Origin: UKL13-2 sp947085425 | GTDB taxonomy: Bacteria > Pseudomonadota > Gammaproteobacteria > Burkholderiales > Usitatibacteraceae | Length of the DNA stretch: 64,000 nucleotides | Reading direction: 5' to 3' | NCBI GenBank assembly: GCA_947085425.1 | Contig: CAMTWK010000034.1 | Span: 1 to 64,000 of the forward strand | Part shown: one piece after another, positions 45,690 through 54,848 of the stretch | Position numbering within the stretch: the first letter of the stretch is position 1 | Layout: every line of letters begins with the position of its first letter | Program-made: the position numbers and the translations under genes | The notes under the pieces: generated by a model | Seen by the model: only the letters and a program-made list of their open reading frames with translations | Told to the model about the DNA's origin: nothing | The model's database searches: none

Positions 45690-47813
45690 CTACTTGTAAA
45701 GCAAATTTGGCAACCACAGACCAATTTGCGGAAAGACATAAAGGATGAATATCGCGAATACCTGAATACCCATAAATGGCATCATGCCGGCAAAAATCTG
45801 ATTCAAAGTCACGTGTTTCGGCGCGACCCCTTTCAAATAAAACGCCGCCATCGCCACCGGTGGGGACAGGAAAGCCGTTTGCAAATTCAGCGCAACAAGC
45901 AGGCCAAAAAATAGCGGGTCAATGCCGAATTTGGGCAGCAGTGGAATAAAGATCGGCATAAAAATCACGATGATCTCGGTCCATTCCAGCGGCCAACCGA
46001 GAATGAAAATAATCGCCTGGGCCAACAACATAAACTGCAACGGTGTCAGCCCGAGTGACAATACCCACTCTTCAACAATGTTTTGACCACCTAATAAGGC
46101 AAACGCAGCCGAAAAAATCGATGAGCCGACAAACAACCAACAAACCATCGCCGTTGTTTTTGCGGTGAGATAGGTGGACTCGCGTACGGTACCGACCATT
46201 TTTGCCTGCACCATGGCAATGATTGCCCATAAGGCAAGCGCCCCCATCGACAGCCAGCCCACCCACTTTGATGGGCCCGTTGCCACCATTTCTGCCTTGT
46301 ACAAAATAAACCAGACCACCGCAATTAAAAACACCGCCCACAGGGGCACCCATATTTTTGCGGCACGAATAATATTCTCGCGCGACTGGGTCAACAACAA
46401 ATAAACCGAGGCCAACATAAATCCGCCAAGCGAGCCAACAGCCGCTGCTTCGGTTGGTGTTGCCAGGCCAAACAAAATCGTGCCCAGCACCGCCAAAATC
46501 ATGACCGACAACGGGAAAAAAGAGGTCAACAACATCTTGAACACTTCCAGCCGCACAAAAGTCATCATTGCGTAGAGCACAACCAACATTGCCAAGCCGA
46601 TTCCAAAAACAATCCAAAACGCGGTCGGGGTGGGGTCACGATGGAAGTCACCATGTGCTAACGGCGCCTTCTTTTCATCCACTTTTATGTTGTCGATGGT
46701 CACTTTCTCTGCGCCGGGGGGCTCCTGCACCCCCCCCTCCGCAACCGGCTCCTTTAATTCGCTGCCCGGCGGTTCTTTTAAACCACTCGACGACGACTCA
46801 ACAGCGCTGACCACACCCATTTCCTGCAGGCCACTTAAATCCTGAATTGCATCCGGCTTGGTCAATGCGTTCCACGTTAATCCCATGATGACCAGGAAAA
46901 TAATCAATGGTGCCAGTGTCACACCCAATTCTTTGAGAATTATCTTTGTTGAAATTTCCGAATTGCGGGCACCCTTAAGAGCCATTATTAGTGACGGTAA
47001 TGCTCGGTTGCCAATGCCATCATTAATTTTCTGATTGGCGGGCGGCAGCGTGATCGCCCGGTCACTTTCCGGCAGTGGTGGTGCCAGATGTGGTTTCCAT
47101 TTCGCCAACAAAATGACATACAAACAATACAGGCCGGCCAACATCAAACCGGGGAAAAAAGCGCCCGCATACAGCTGGGGAACGGAAACACCGGCAGTGG
47201 CACCATACACAATCAGCAAGACTGACGGTGGAATCAGAATACCCAGGCAACCACCGGCGGTAATGACACCGGCCGACAGTCGAACGTCATAACCGGCCCG
47301 CAGCATGGCCGGCAGGGCCAGCAAACCCATCAGCGTCACCACGGCACCAACAATGCCGGTGGCCGTGGCAAAAATCGCACAGGTCACCAGCGTCGCCACC
47401 GCCAACGATCCGGGCAGACGGGCCAGCGCCAAGTGCAAGGACTTAAAGAGTTTGCTGATCAGATTGGCGCGCTCAACCAAATAGCCCATAAATACAAACA
47501 GCGGGATCGAAATCAGCACGTCATTCCGCATCACCCCAAAGGTGCTTTGCACCATCAGGTCGAGGGTTTGCTGCAACGCCAATTCCGAGTGACCGCTACT
47601 GCGCGACCAATAAGCGAAAAAGGCGAACATCATGCCCATGCCCATAAGGGTAAATGCCGTTGGAAACCCCAACATGATGGCAACCACCACCAGCCCCAAC
47701 ATCAATAAACCCAAATGGCCATTGGTGAGATTGGACCAGGGCATAAAAACCACCACGGTCGCCAGAATAATGGCCATCAGGCCAAAGCCGAACCAGAGCT
47801 CTTTACGAATCAT
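45690..47813 (-). CDS. TRAP transporter large permease DctM, enlarged form
   Basis: A 707-residue membrane protein, against about 430 for ordinary DctM. Residues 1-245 hold the first transport half (VLISIPLFVFMGYLVERANL, the loop GGCLGILIPPSVLLIVYGAT). About 245-400 is an insert with one extra helix (LGVTLAPLIIFLVIMGLTW) and a Pro/Glu-rich soluble stretch (SSGLKEPPGSELKEPVAEGG). The second half (LGTILFGLATPTEAAAVGSL ... GWPLEWTEIIVIFMPIFIPL, LSPPVAMAAFYLKG) follows. The size and halves fit the larger mannitol/chloroaromatic-type TRAP permeases. Stop and start overlap dctQ by 4 bp. It imports an organic acid together with sodium, using DctP. Confidence 0.9.
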   Translation of the reverse strand: MIRKELWFGFGLMAIILATVVVFMPWSNLTNGHLGLLMLGLVVVAIMLGFPTAFTLMGMGMMFAFFAYWSRSSGHSELALQQTLDLMVQSTFGVMRNDVLISIPLFVFMGYLVERANLISKLFKSLHLALARLPGSLAVATLVTCAIFATATGIVGAVVTLMGLLALPAMLRAGYDVRLSAGVITAGGCLGILIPPSVLLIVYGATAGVSVPQLYAGAFFPGLMLAGLYCLYVILLAKWKPHLAPPLPESDRAITLPPANQKINDGIGNRALPSLIMALKGARNSEISTKIILKELGVTLAPLIIFLVIMGLTWNALTKPDAIQDLSGLQEMGVVSAVESSSSGLKEPPGSELKEPVAEGGVQEPPGAEKVTIDNIKVDEKKAPLAHGDFHRDPTPTAFWIVFGIGLAMLVVLYAMMTFVRLEVFKMLLTSFFPLSVMILAVLGTILFGLATPTEAAAVGSLGGFMLASVYLLLTQSRENIIRAAKIWVPLWAVFLIAVVWFILYKAEMVATGPSKWVGWLSMGALALWAIIAMVQAKMVGTVRESTYLTAKTTAMVCWLFVGSSIFSAAFALLGGQNIVEEWVLSLGLTPLQFMLLAQAIIFILGWPLEWTEIIVIFMPIFIPLLPKFGIDPLFFGLLVALNLQTAFLSPPVAMAAFYLKGVAPKHVTLNQIFAGMMPFMGIQVFAIFILYVFPQIGLWLPNLLYK

Positions 47814-48430
47814 TTTTTCTCTCCGGCTTCGATCACGAGTTTGTCGAGGTCGGCGATATCCTCGTCTTTCACGTGCACCATTTCCTTCAGTTTCTTGACG
47901 TCCACCTCCTCAACGTCCTCGATGCGTGATGGCCATTCCCCCACACGAATACAAATCACACAGCGAATAATTTCCACCACGCCTTGCAACAACAACAAAC
48001 CACCGGCCAACGGAATAATAAATTTGAAGGGATACAGCGGCAAAGGGTCGGCGTTGAATGTCTGCTCGTTGATTTTTAACGAGTCGTTAAAAAACGTCCA
48101 GCCGGCATAGGTCAGCGCAATAATGCCCGGCAGGAAAAAAACAAAATAGAGAATAAGGTCAAGGGTGGCCTGGGTGCGCGGGCGAAAAAATCCATATAAA
48201 ACGTCACCACGAACATGACCGTTTTTGGACAATGTATAGGCACCGGCCATCATGAACAACACGCCGTAGAGCATGATCTGAGCATCGAGCATCCAGCCGT
48301 GCGGACTATCGAGCACGTATCGGGAAAAAACCTCCCAGCCAATCAACACGGCCAACGCCACCGCAGCCCAGGAACAGACGTGGCCAAACCACGTTGAGAA
48401 TTTGTCGATGCCAATTAATATTTTTTGCAC
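47810..48430 (-). CDS. TRAP transporter small permease DctQ
   Basis: A 206-residue protein with four membrane helices (about 17-37, 52-70, 92-112, 142-162) and a long charged C-terminal tail rich in Asp/Glu/Lys (VEEVDVKKLKEMVHVKDEDI). VFSRYVLDSPHGWMLDAQIM is the usual start of the DctQ fold. It forms the inner-membrane part of the transporter together with DctM. The start is a GTG at 48430 with GGAG upstream. A hairpin lies between it and the dctP gene. Confidence 0.87.
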   Translation of the reverse strand: MQKILIGIDKFSTWFGHVCSWAAVALAVLIGWEVFSRYVLDSPHGWMLDAQIMLYGVLFMMAGAYTLSKNGHVRGDVLYGFFRPRTQATLDLILYFVFFLPGIIALTYAGWTFFNDSLKINEQTFNADPLPLYPFKFIIPLAGGLLLLQGVVEIIRCVICIRVGEWPSRIEDVEEVDVKKLKEMVHVKDEDIADLDKLVIEAGEKK

Positions 48431-48478
48431 ACGTCACTCCCGGCTGCCAACACAAAATAAACCAAAGTTCACAAATAA

Positions 48479-48505
48479 AAACGGCGGCGATATCCGCCGC
48501 CGTTT
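48479..48505 (-). terminator. Hairpin between dctP and dctQ, probable attenuator
   Basis: An 11 bp perfect inverted repeat, aaacggcggcg and cgccgccgttt, with loop atatc. On the minus strand it is followed by TTTTTATTTG. It starts 17 bp after the dctP stop. It should end most transcripts after the binding protein and let a smaller part continue to the permease genes, matching the usual need for excess binding protein. Confidence 0.82.
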
Positions 48506-48522
48506 CAAACCACAACAAATGC

Positions 48523-49641
48523 TTAGCTTTTCTTGGCGCGGAAGAAATGGTTATAAGCCATCTTGTAGTCAACCAAGGTGTCGTTTTGCCACGCGCAAGC
48601 ACGTTCAGCAAACGCCTTCATGGAATCATTTACTTTCTTGAAGGTTGGGTTGGAAGCTTCCTTGGCGGCAACGATTTTGTCCCAGCTCTTTAACTGTGCT
48701 TGCAAAATCGAGTCTGGTGTCTTATAAAACTTGACGCCCTGTTTGGCCTTCATCTCTGCATAGTCGGTGGAATAACGGTCAATAGCTTTCCACGACATAT
48801 CTGCCGAAGCAGCCTGTACCGCGTAATCAATGATCGATTTGAGCTCAGTGGAAAGTCCGTCGTATTTTTTCTTGTTGAACAGAATTTCAAAATTCTCGGA
48901 CGCTTGGTGAAAACTTTGCAACATACAGTTTTTCGCCACATCCGGGAAACCGAGCAAACGGTCTGAGCTGGCGTTGTTGAATTCCGCCGCATCGAGCAGA
49001 CCACGATCCAGCGCCGAAACAATTTCGCCACCCGGCAACGGATTCACCGCCGCACCCATGTCGTTATAGATGTCGACAGCCAAACCGACCGTGCGGAACT
49101 TGACACCTTTCAGATCAGCAGCCTTTGTAACCGGCTTTTTAAACCAACCGAAAGGTTGTGTTGGCATCGGCGCGTAAATGAATGATTGCACATCCAAATT
49201 CATGCCTTTGTAAATTTCATCGAGCAATTGTTTGCCGCCGCCGTAGTTGTGCCATGCCAGCACCATGTTGGCATCCATGCCCCATGCCGGACCGGAACCC
49301 CAAAGCGCCAGCGCCTGTTGTTTGCCGTACCAGTAGGCGACCACACCGTGGCCACCATCGAGTGTGCCCTTTGATACCGCGTCGAGCAGGTCAAAGGCCT
49401 TGACGACCGAACCAGCCGGCAGCACTTCAATTTTGAGACGGCCACCGGCCATGTCATTCACCTTCTTGGCGAAATCATTGGCGTACTCATGAAAAATGTC
49501 TTTGGCCGGCCATGTCGACTGAAAACGCAGGCTGACAGTCTGCGCTTTGGCGATCATCGGGAAACCGGTAAGGGCGGCACCACCGGCAGCGGCGGACCCG
49601 GCCAAGAATTTACGTCGTGTTGGCTGTGATTGTTGTGTCAT
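48523..49641 (-). CDS. TRAP transporter substrate-binding protein DctP, Tat-type signal
   Basis: A 372-residue periplasmic protein. The N terminus holds a twin-arginine motif (PTRRKFLAGSAAAGGAALTG) with cleavage near AKAQT, then the TRAP binding fold: VSLRFQSTWPAKDIFHEYAN, the central LDGGHGVVAYWYGKQQALAL and PFGWFKKPVTKAADLKGVKF, where the conserved Arg (VKFRTVG) binds the carboxylate. It matches the mannitol/chloroaromatic group. The start at 49641 follows GAGGATAAAT. The gene is 375 bp downstream of lutC, so a lactate-like 2-hydroxyacid is a plausible ligand. Confidence 0.9.
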   Translation of the reverse strand: MTQQSQPTRRKFLAGSAAAGGAALTGFPMIAKAQTVSLRFQSTWPAKDIFHEYANDFAKKVNDMAGGRLKIEVLPAGSVVKAFDLLDAVSKGTLDGGHGVVAYWYGKQQALALWGSGPAWGMDANMVLAWHNYGGGKQLLDEIYKGMNLDVQSFIYAPMPTQPFGWFKKPVTKAADLKGVKFRTVGLAVDIYNDMGAAVNPLPGGEIVSALDRGLLDAAEFNNASSDRLLGFPDVAKNCMLQSFHQASENFEILFNKKKYDGLSTELKSIIDYAVQAASADMSWKAIDRYSTDYAEMKAKQGVKFYKTPDSILQAQLKSWDKIVAAKEASNPTFKKVNDSMKAFAERACAWQNDTLVDYKMAYNHFFRAKKS

Positions 49642-50016
49642 ATTTATCCTCGTGTTTGAATTTTCTATTGCATGGAGGGCTGCGAAGGGCTGCGAAGGGC
49701 TGCAAAGAGGGTGCACTGTGGTGCACAACGAATGAAACATTTTTGCTACAAAACCAGCTACCAAACTACGACCAACTGAATCTACGATGGTAATGCGCCA
49801 CGCATTGAATCGCAAGCAAAACCACCTGCGACGTTGCAACTAAAAGTCATGTCATTTGATACTCGCTGTGACAATCGAAATTCTCCATACATGGATGCTG
49901 CGACGCACCATTGAGTCACCTGACAGTCGACAACATATTATGCGGCACTGCAATATTTTTTGTCGCCGTCAGTTCGCTTCCGTTGCCGCATCACCGTTCA
50001 CGCCGCTACAAATTGT
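49642..50016 (-). promoter_or_regulatory. Leader of the TRAP operon with short direct repeats
   Basis: This 375 bp gap after lutC holds no supported gene. A 10 bp repeat, gggctgcgaa, occurs three times at 49677-49706 with the last copy varied, right upstream of the dctP ribosome site. Next to it gtgcactgtggtgcac (49711-49726) is a palindrome that could bind a regulator. A promoter for dctPQM is expected here but no clear -35/-10 pair was found. Confidence 0.45.
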
Positions 50017-50667
50017 TTATGGCACCAGCAAAATATGCACGCGATACGGTCCATGGGCGCCGATCACAATGGTTTGTTCAATATCGGCTGTTCGCGATGG
50101 GCCGGAAACCAAAAATGTTGCACGTGGCAAAACTCCACGCTCCAAACGTAACAATTGAAATGCCGCCTCCATGGTGGCAACCAGGCGGGATTTCGACACA
50201 ATACAAATATGCGTTTCCGGCAACAAGGCGTGTAATTTAGGTGTGGTCGGCGACGACAACAACATCAGCGTGCCGGTTTCGCCAATCGCACAAAAACAAT
50301 CCGTCACACCAACCAGGTCGTTCGCAGCAGCCAGCCGGTCTTGATAGTTAATTTCCGCACCCGCCCAATTGAGAATGGACAAGGAAGGCCAGCCCACCAC
50401 GGATGTTTCCAGCCCATTTTGCTGCAAATAGCGCGCCACTGCTTGCGGGACGTTTTCGATTCCCGGCAACTGCTCAACCGTTGATTTCAGACGCGCACTC
50501 TCGCTGACAAATCGTTCCAGCGCATTTTCATGGGCAATGGACGGCAACGGACCCGACTCACGACGGACGATATACTCGCGCACCATCGTCAACTCGGCAT
50601 CGGTTGTTGGGCCGCTGCGGCCACTTTGCCGACGAATACGATTCAAGATGTTTTCACGAGCGCTCAT
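50017..50667 (-). CDS. lutC: L-lactate utilisation protein LutC (LUD domain)
   Basis: A 216-residue LUD-domain protein. The typical end pattern is seen: DCFCAIGETGTLMLLSSPTT, then the His/Glu/Val block LHALLPETHICIVSKSRLVA and a final SGPSRTADIEQTIVIGAHGP. LutC works with LutA and LutB in the oxidation of L-lactate to pyruvate. Its start overlaps the lutB stop by 4 bp (ATGA). Gene order lutA-lutB-lutC is the usual one. Confidence 0.93.
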   Translation of the reverse strand: MSARENILNRIRRQSGRSGPTTDAELTMVREYIVRRESGPLPSIAHENALERFVSESARLKSTVEQLPGIENVPQAVARYLQQNGLETSVVGWPSLSILNWAGAEINYQDRLAAANDLVGVTDCFCAIGETGTLMLLSSPTTPKLHALLPETHICIVSKSRLVATMEAAFQLLRLERGVLPRATFLVSGPSRTADIEQTIVIGAHGPYRVHILLVP

Positions 50668-52094
50668 GATGATTTGGTCGTCGGTTGTTTTTGCTGAACC
50701 TGTTTTTTGTATAAATCACGAAAGGTGCTGCCGGTTGGTGCCGGCATATCGCGCCCGTTGGTCCAACCATCCAGCCCGGGCAACCAGGTGATTTGTTTTT
50801 TTCTGCCGCCCCACCACGAGCCGATTTTTGCCGCGATCTTGGTGCTGAATGCATATAGCTTTGGTCTGGTGGCAAACGCACTCCAAGCTCGAATGGCATA
50901 TCGTTCGCTCCATGGTCGCAACGCTTGTTCAAATTGACGCTCACGCCACTTGCGCATCAAATCCGGCAGGGGAATTTTTACCGGGCATACCACCTGGCAT
51001 TCGCCGCAAAACGTGGCCGCATTGGGTAAATCACCGGCGTTTTCAATGCCGATATAACTCGGCGTCAACACCGACCCCATCGGCCCCGGATAGACCCATC
51101 CGTAAGCATGGCCACCAATGTTTTGATAGACCGGACAATGATTCATACACGCGCCGCAGCGGATACAACGCAGCATTTCTTTCATGTCGCTGCCGACCAG
51201 ATTGGTGCGTCCGGCATCGATCAACACGATGTGCATTTCTTCCGGGCCATCCAGTTCAGCGGGCGCTTTAATACCAGAGGTCAGCGTTAAATAATTGGCG
51301 GCACTTTGCCCGGTCGCGGAGCGCGGCAACAGTCGCATCAGCGTCGCAAAATCTTCCAGCGTGGCAATGACTTTTTCGATTCCGGTTACCACCACATGAA
51401 TGCGCGGCACAGTCGTGACCAAATCGGCATTGCCTTCATTGGTGACGGTCAGGGTTGTGCCGGTTTCGGCAATCACAAAATTGGCGCCGGAGACGCCCAT
51501 GTCGGCGTTGAGAAATTTATCGCGTAACACCTCGCGCGCCTCACGCGTCATGGCTTCAATATCGGTCAGTCGCGGCCGACCGTGCGCGGCGACAAATAAA
51601 TCCGCCACCTGCTCTTTGGAGATATGCACGGCGGGCGCAACAATATGCGACGGCGGCTGTTTGGCCAGTTGCAATATGTACTCACCCAGATCCGTTTCCA
51701 CGACCTCAATGTCAACCGCTTCGAGCGCGTCGTTGAGTGCAATCTCCTCACTCACCATGGATTTGGACTTGGTGACGATTTTCACGTTCCGCGCGACGGC
51801 AAGTTCTACAATAATTGCGTTGGCTTGTTCGGCTGTTTCCGCCCAATGCACCACCGCGCCTCGCGCCACGGCATTTTTTTCAAACTCGATCAGGTAGGCG
51901 TCCAGGTTGTTGATCACCCGATCACGTAACGCCGCTGCGTGGCTGCGAATGTCCTGCCAAACATCAATCTCTTTCACCGCCGCCGCGCGCCCGTCAACAA
52001 ATTTGCCCTTGGCTTTTTTCATCACCGTTTGCAACACCGCATCGTTCAACTTCAACGATGCCGTTTCCTTGAAGTGCATGCTGGTGATTTTCAT
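50664..52094 (-). CDS. lutB: L-lactate dehydrogenase iron-sulfur subunit LutB
   Basis: A 476-residue protein. The LUD-type N-terminal part includes GANFVIAETGTTLTVTNEGN. The iron-sulfur part has two 4Fe-4S motifs: CIRCGACMNHCPVYQNIGGH and CGECQVVCPVKIPLPDLMRK. A C-terminal helical part of about 80 residues follows. It should pass electrons from lactate oxidation onward in the cytoplasm. It overlaps lutA and lutC by 4 bp each. Confidence 0.94.
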   Translation of the reverse strand: MKITSMHFKETASLKLNDAVLQTVMKKAKGKFVDGRAAAVKEIDVWQDIRSHAAALRDRVINNLDAYLIEFEKNAVARGAVVHWAETAEQANAIIVELAVARNVKIVTKSKSMVSEEIALNDALEAVDIEVVETDLGEYILQLAKQPPSHIVAPAVHISKEQVADLFVAAHGRPRLTDIEAMTREAREVLRDKFLNADMGVSGANFVIAETGTTLTVTNEGNADLVTTVPRIHVVVTGIEKVIATLEDFATLMRLLPRSATGQSAANYLTLTSGIKAPAELDGPEEMHIVLIDAGRTNLVGSDMKEMLRCIRCGACMNHCPVYQNIGGHAYGWVYPGPMGSVLTPSYIGIENAGDLPNAATFCGECQVVCPVKIPLPDLMRKWRERQFEQALRPWSERYAIRAWSAFATRPKLYAFSTKIAAKIGSWWGGRKKQITWLPGLDGWTNGRDMPAPTGSTFRDLYKKQVQQKQPTTKSS

Positions 52095-52819
52095 GGCTTG
52101 TCCGCCATGCCGGCGAGAATCTCGGCGAAGTGATAGACCTTGGTATCGGTGTCGCCGGTACGGCGCAACCGACCCTCAATATTCAGCAAACAACCCAGGT
52201 CGCCGCCGACAACAGCAGGGCTGCCGGAGGCGCGAATATTGGCGCACTTGTTTTCCGCCATGCGTGTGGAGATGTCGCCGAGCTTGATCGAAAACGTGCC
52301 ACCAAAACCACAGCACTTTTCACAATCGGCCATTTCTGTGATGGTCGCGCCCACCTGCGAAAGCAACATGCGCGGTTGTGATTTGATATCGAGTTCGCGC
52401 AGTCCGGCGCAGGAGTCGTGATAAGTGAGGTTTGACGGGGTTTGCAGCGGCAGTGTGACCTTTAAAACCGTCGTCAGAAAGTCGGATAACTCATACCACT
52501 TGGCGCCGAGCGCGCGAAAGTCAGCCTCGTCAGGTTCACCCTTAAACAAATCTTCGACGGCGTGCACTTTTATTTGCCCGGAGCAGGAGCCGGACGGGGC
52601 GACGACAAAATCACAATCGCGGAACTCTGCCAATACCTTGCGGGCAAGCACTTTGGCCACCTCGCGTGCTCCGGAGTTATAACCGGGCTGACCGCAACAG
52701 GTTTGCGAAGCTGGAACAATGACGGTACAGCCAGCGTCTTCCAGAAGTTTAAGTGCCGCGAACCCAATGTTGGGGCGGACCAGATCAACCAGGCAGGTGA
52801 CAAAGAGACCAACTTTCAT
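52091..52819 (-). CDS. lutA: L-lactate dehydrogenase subunit LutA (Cys-rich CCG protein)
   Basis: A protein of about 242 residues with two CCG domains, CCGQPGYNSGAREVAK and CEKCCGFGGTFSIK, which bind an unusual iron-sulfur cluster in this family (related to heterodisulfide reductase B). The typical start MKVGLFVTCLVDLVRP sets the ATG at 52819; an ATG three codons upstream (52828) is an alternative. It is the first lut gene, 71 bp after the endopeptidase stop, from which a hairpin separates it, so its own promoter should lie in that gap. Confidence 0.92.
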   Translation of the reverse strand: MKVGLFVTCLVDLVRPNIGFAALKLLEDAGCTVIVPASQTCCGQPGYNSGAREVAKVLARKVLAEFRDCDFVVAPSGSCSGQIKVHAVEDLFKGEPDEADFRALGAKWYELSDFLTTVLKVTLPLQTPSNLTYHDSCAGLRELDIKSQPRMLLSQVGATITEMADCEKCCGFGGTFSIKLGDISTRMAENKCANIRASGSPAVVGGDLGCLLNIEGRLRRTGDTDTKVYHFAEILAGMADKP

Positions 52820-52873
52820 ACGCCGCATGTTAGCGCATGCACCATCAATTGCGATTAATGCACATCAAGTCAG

Positions 52874-52896
52874 TGAAAAATAAGGCCCGAAGGCCG
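52874..52896 (-). terminator. Short terminator with UUCG tetraloop after the PBP7-like gene
   Basis: On the minus strand the sequence reads GGCC-TTCG-GGCC followed by TTATTTTTC. A four-base GC stem closed by a UUCG loop, then a T-rich run, directly after the stop at 52900. It should separate the endopeptidase transcript from lutABC. Confidence 0.65.
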
Positions 52897-52899
52897 GTG

Positions 52900-53889
52900 C
52901 TAAATATTTTTTATTGTGACTTTGACGGTTGATGGTGGCGTGGTGGGCATTGCAGGAGAGGAGGCCATCTTGCCGGACTCGATCCACTTCTTAATTCGAT
53001 TGGCGTCGCCAATTCGGGTAAGCTTTCCCAACGAATCCATCAAGACAATGATGACCGGGTTGTTGCCGATCATCGCCTGCATGACCAAACACTTGCCCGC
53101 TTCATTGATAAATCCGGTCTTCGACACGCCAATATTCCAGCCTTGGCTTTTGACAAGTGCGTTGGTGTTATTAAAACCAAGCTGGCGGGTCGTATTCGGC
53201 AACGTCACATACAGTTCCGGTGCCGTGGAAAATTCGCGAATTTGAGCGTATTTGGATGATTCGGCCACCATCACGGCGAGATCTTGCGGGCTGGCCACGT
53301 TTAAGGGCGACAACCCGGTTGAATCAGAAAAATGGGTGTTGATCAATCCAAGCGCACTGGCTTTGGCATTCATTGCCAATACAAACGCCCCGGTACCACC
53401 GGGATATGACCGACCCAGCGCTGCCGCCGCACGATTGTCCGACGCCATCAACGCCAAACGCATCAAATCTTCGCGGCGGAAGGCGGTACCAACAGGCAAA
53501 CGTGAGCGTGAGTTCTTGACCACATCAATATCGGCGGTGTCAATCACCACCGGTTCATCCAGACTCAGTTTGGCATCGAGCACCACCATCGAGGTCATCA
53601 ATTTGGTAATGGAGGCAATCGGCACTGCCTGATCGGCGTTTTTGCTAAACAGTGGTCGGCCGGTAGTCTGGTCATAAACCATCACCGCTTGTGACAATAG
53701 GTTTGGATTACCATCCTTGGTCAGATCGGCAACGCCTGCTGATTTAACTTTTACCACCTTGGCGCGTGGCGCGGATTTGACCGGCTCGGCGGCAATGGCG
53801 GACGCACTCGCGCAGATACCAGCGAACCCACCAGCGACCAAAAGCGCGGCGACTTTGTATTGGAAAGGCATCGTCGGTCGAGGATTCAT
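52900..53889 (-). CDS. D-alanyl-D-alanine endopeptidase, PBP7/PbpG type
   Basis: A protein of about 329 residues, a low-molecular-weight penicillin-binding protein that trims peptidoglycan cross-links in the periplasm. The signal region ends ...ASAIAAEP. The three active-site motifs are present: SITK in ASITKLMTSMVV, SDN in MASDNRAAAALG and KTG in VSKTGFINEAGKCLVM. The ATG at 53889 is chosen, since the signal starts there; the frame also begins at 53916. There is no long C-terminal membrane anchor, which fits PBP7 rather than DacA. Confidence 0.88.
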   Translation of the reverse strand: MNPRPTMPFQYKVAALLVAGGFAGICASASAIAAEPVKSAPRAKVVKVKSAGVADLTKDGNPNLLSQAVMVYDQTTGRPLFSKNADQAVPIASITKLMTSMVVLDAKLSLDEPVVIDTADIDVVKNSRSRLPVGTAFRREDLMRLALMASDNRAAAALGRSYPGGTGAFVLAMNAKASALGLINTHFSDSTGLSPLNVASPQDLAVMVAESSKYAQIREFSTAPELYVTLPNTTRQLGFNNTNALVKSQGWNIGVSKTGFINEAGKCLVMQAMIGNNPVIIVLMDSLGKLTRIGDANRIKKWIESGKMASSPAMPTTPPSTVKVTIKNI

Positions 53890-54027
53890 AGGCGGGCTTG
53901 AGGGACTTTCATACATGGACTAACGGCAACGGAAGGCGAACCTTAACAAATCTTGCTGATTCACGCAACACTTAAGGTAAATTCTCTTATTAGCAACGCA
54001 ACTGTCTCATTTATCGACGACATCCTG

Positions 54028-54819
54028 ATGAATATCCTTGTACAGCACCAGCCCGCCTACGTTTACACCGGTAAAACCGGCTTTGATATCGCCAAACCAT
54101 CAATACTTTTTATACACGGTGCCGCCAATGACCATCAGGTGTGGGCGGGGTTGGTTGACAGCATGTGCTCACTTGGCATCAATACATTGGCGGTTGACCT
54201 GCCGGGTCATGGCAAGACCTTCGCCGCCGCGAAAACCACCATTACGGATTACGCCGACTGGATCATTGATTTGCTGGACAATGCCGCCATCAGTCAGGCT
54301 GTTCTGGTCGGACATAGCATGGGCAGTCTGGTGGCGCTCGACTGCGCGGCGCGTTTTCCAGGCCGTGTCAGCAAATTGGTTTTGATTGGGTCTGCGATGC
54401 CGATGCCGGTGACCGATGCCCTGTTGGCGACGGCGCGCGACCAACCAGAAGAAGCGTTTGATTTGGTGACACGTTGGAGTCATTTCACCGCTCGCAATGC
54501 AGATGGCTCCTTTCCGCCGCCCAGCCCTGCCATGCAACAAACAAGGGCGCTATTGGCCGCGTCGCGGCCCGGCGTATTGGCCAGCGATCTGAACGCGTGT
54601 AAACAATTTGAATTGAGCAATGACAGAATCACCGGCATTTCGGCTCATTCAATCGTCATCACCGGCGCAGCCGACAAAATGACACCGGCAACGGCCGGCG
54701 AAGCGCTCCACAACAAAATTCCAAACTGCAAATTAGTGACCATCGCCAACGCCGGACACGCCATCATGCAAGATGCGCCCGGTCAAACACGCGATGCTAT
54801 TCTGACTTTTTTGAAATAG
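54028..54819 (+). CDS. Alpha/beta hydrolase
   Basis: A 263-residue hydrolase of unknown substrate. The oxyanion region is SILFIHGAANDHQVWAGLVD, the nucleophile elbow is LVGHSMGSLVALD (Ser), the Asp is in VITGAADKMTPA and the His in ANAGHAIMQDAP. The start is the ATG at 54028; a TTG at 53953 extends the frame without support. It is convergent with the ABC exporter, separated by 29 bp that hold a small hairpin. Confidence 0.87.
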   Translation: MNILVQHQPAYVYTGKTGFDIAKPSILFIHGAANDHQVWAGLVDSMCSLGINTLAVDLPGHGKTFAAAKTTITDYADWIIDLLDNAAISQAVLVGHSMGSLVALDCAARFPGRVSKLVLIGSAMPMPVTDALLATARDQPEEAFDLVTRWSHFTARNADGSFPPPSPAMQQTRALLAASRPGVLASDLNACKQFELSNDRITGISAHSIVITGAADKMTPATAGEALHNKIPNCKLVTIANAGHAIMQDAPGQTRDAILTFLK

Positions 54820-54830
54820 CGTCAGCCTCG

Positions 54831-54847
54831 GGCGCAACATTTGCGCC
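54831..54847. terminator. Small inverted repeat between convergent genes
   Basis: A 7 bp inverted repeat, ggcgcaa and ttgcgcc, with a three-base loop, between the stops of the alpha/beta hydrolase and the ABC exporter. There is no T tract, so it may be a weak bidirectional stop or have no function. Confidence 0.4.
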
Positions 54848-54848
54848 T

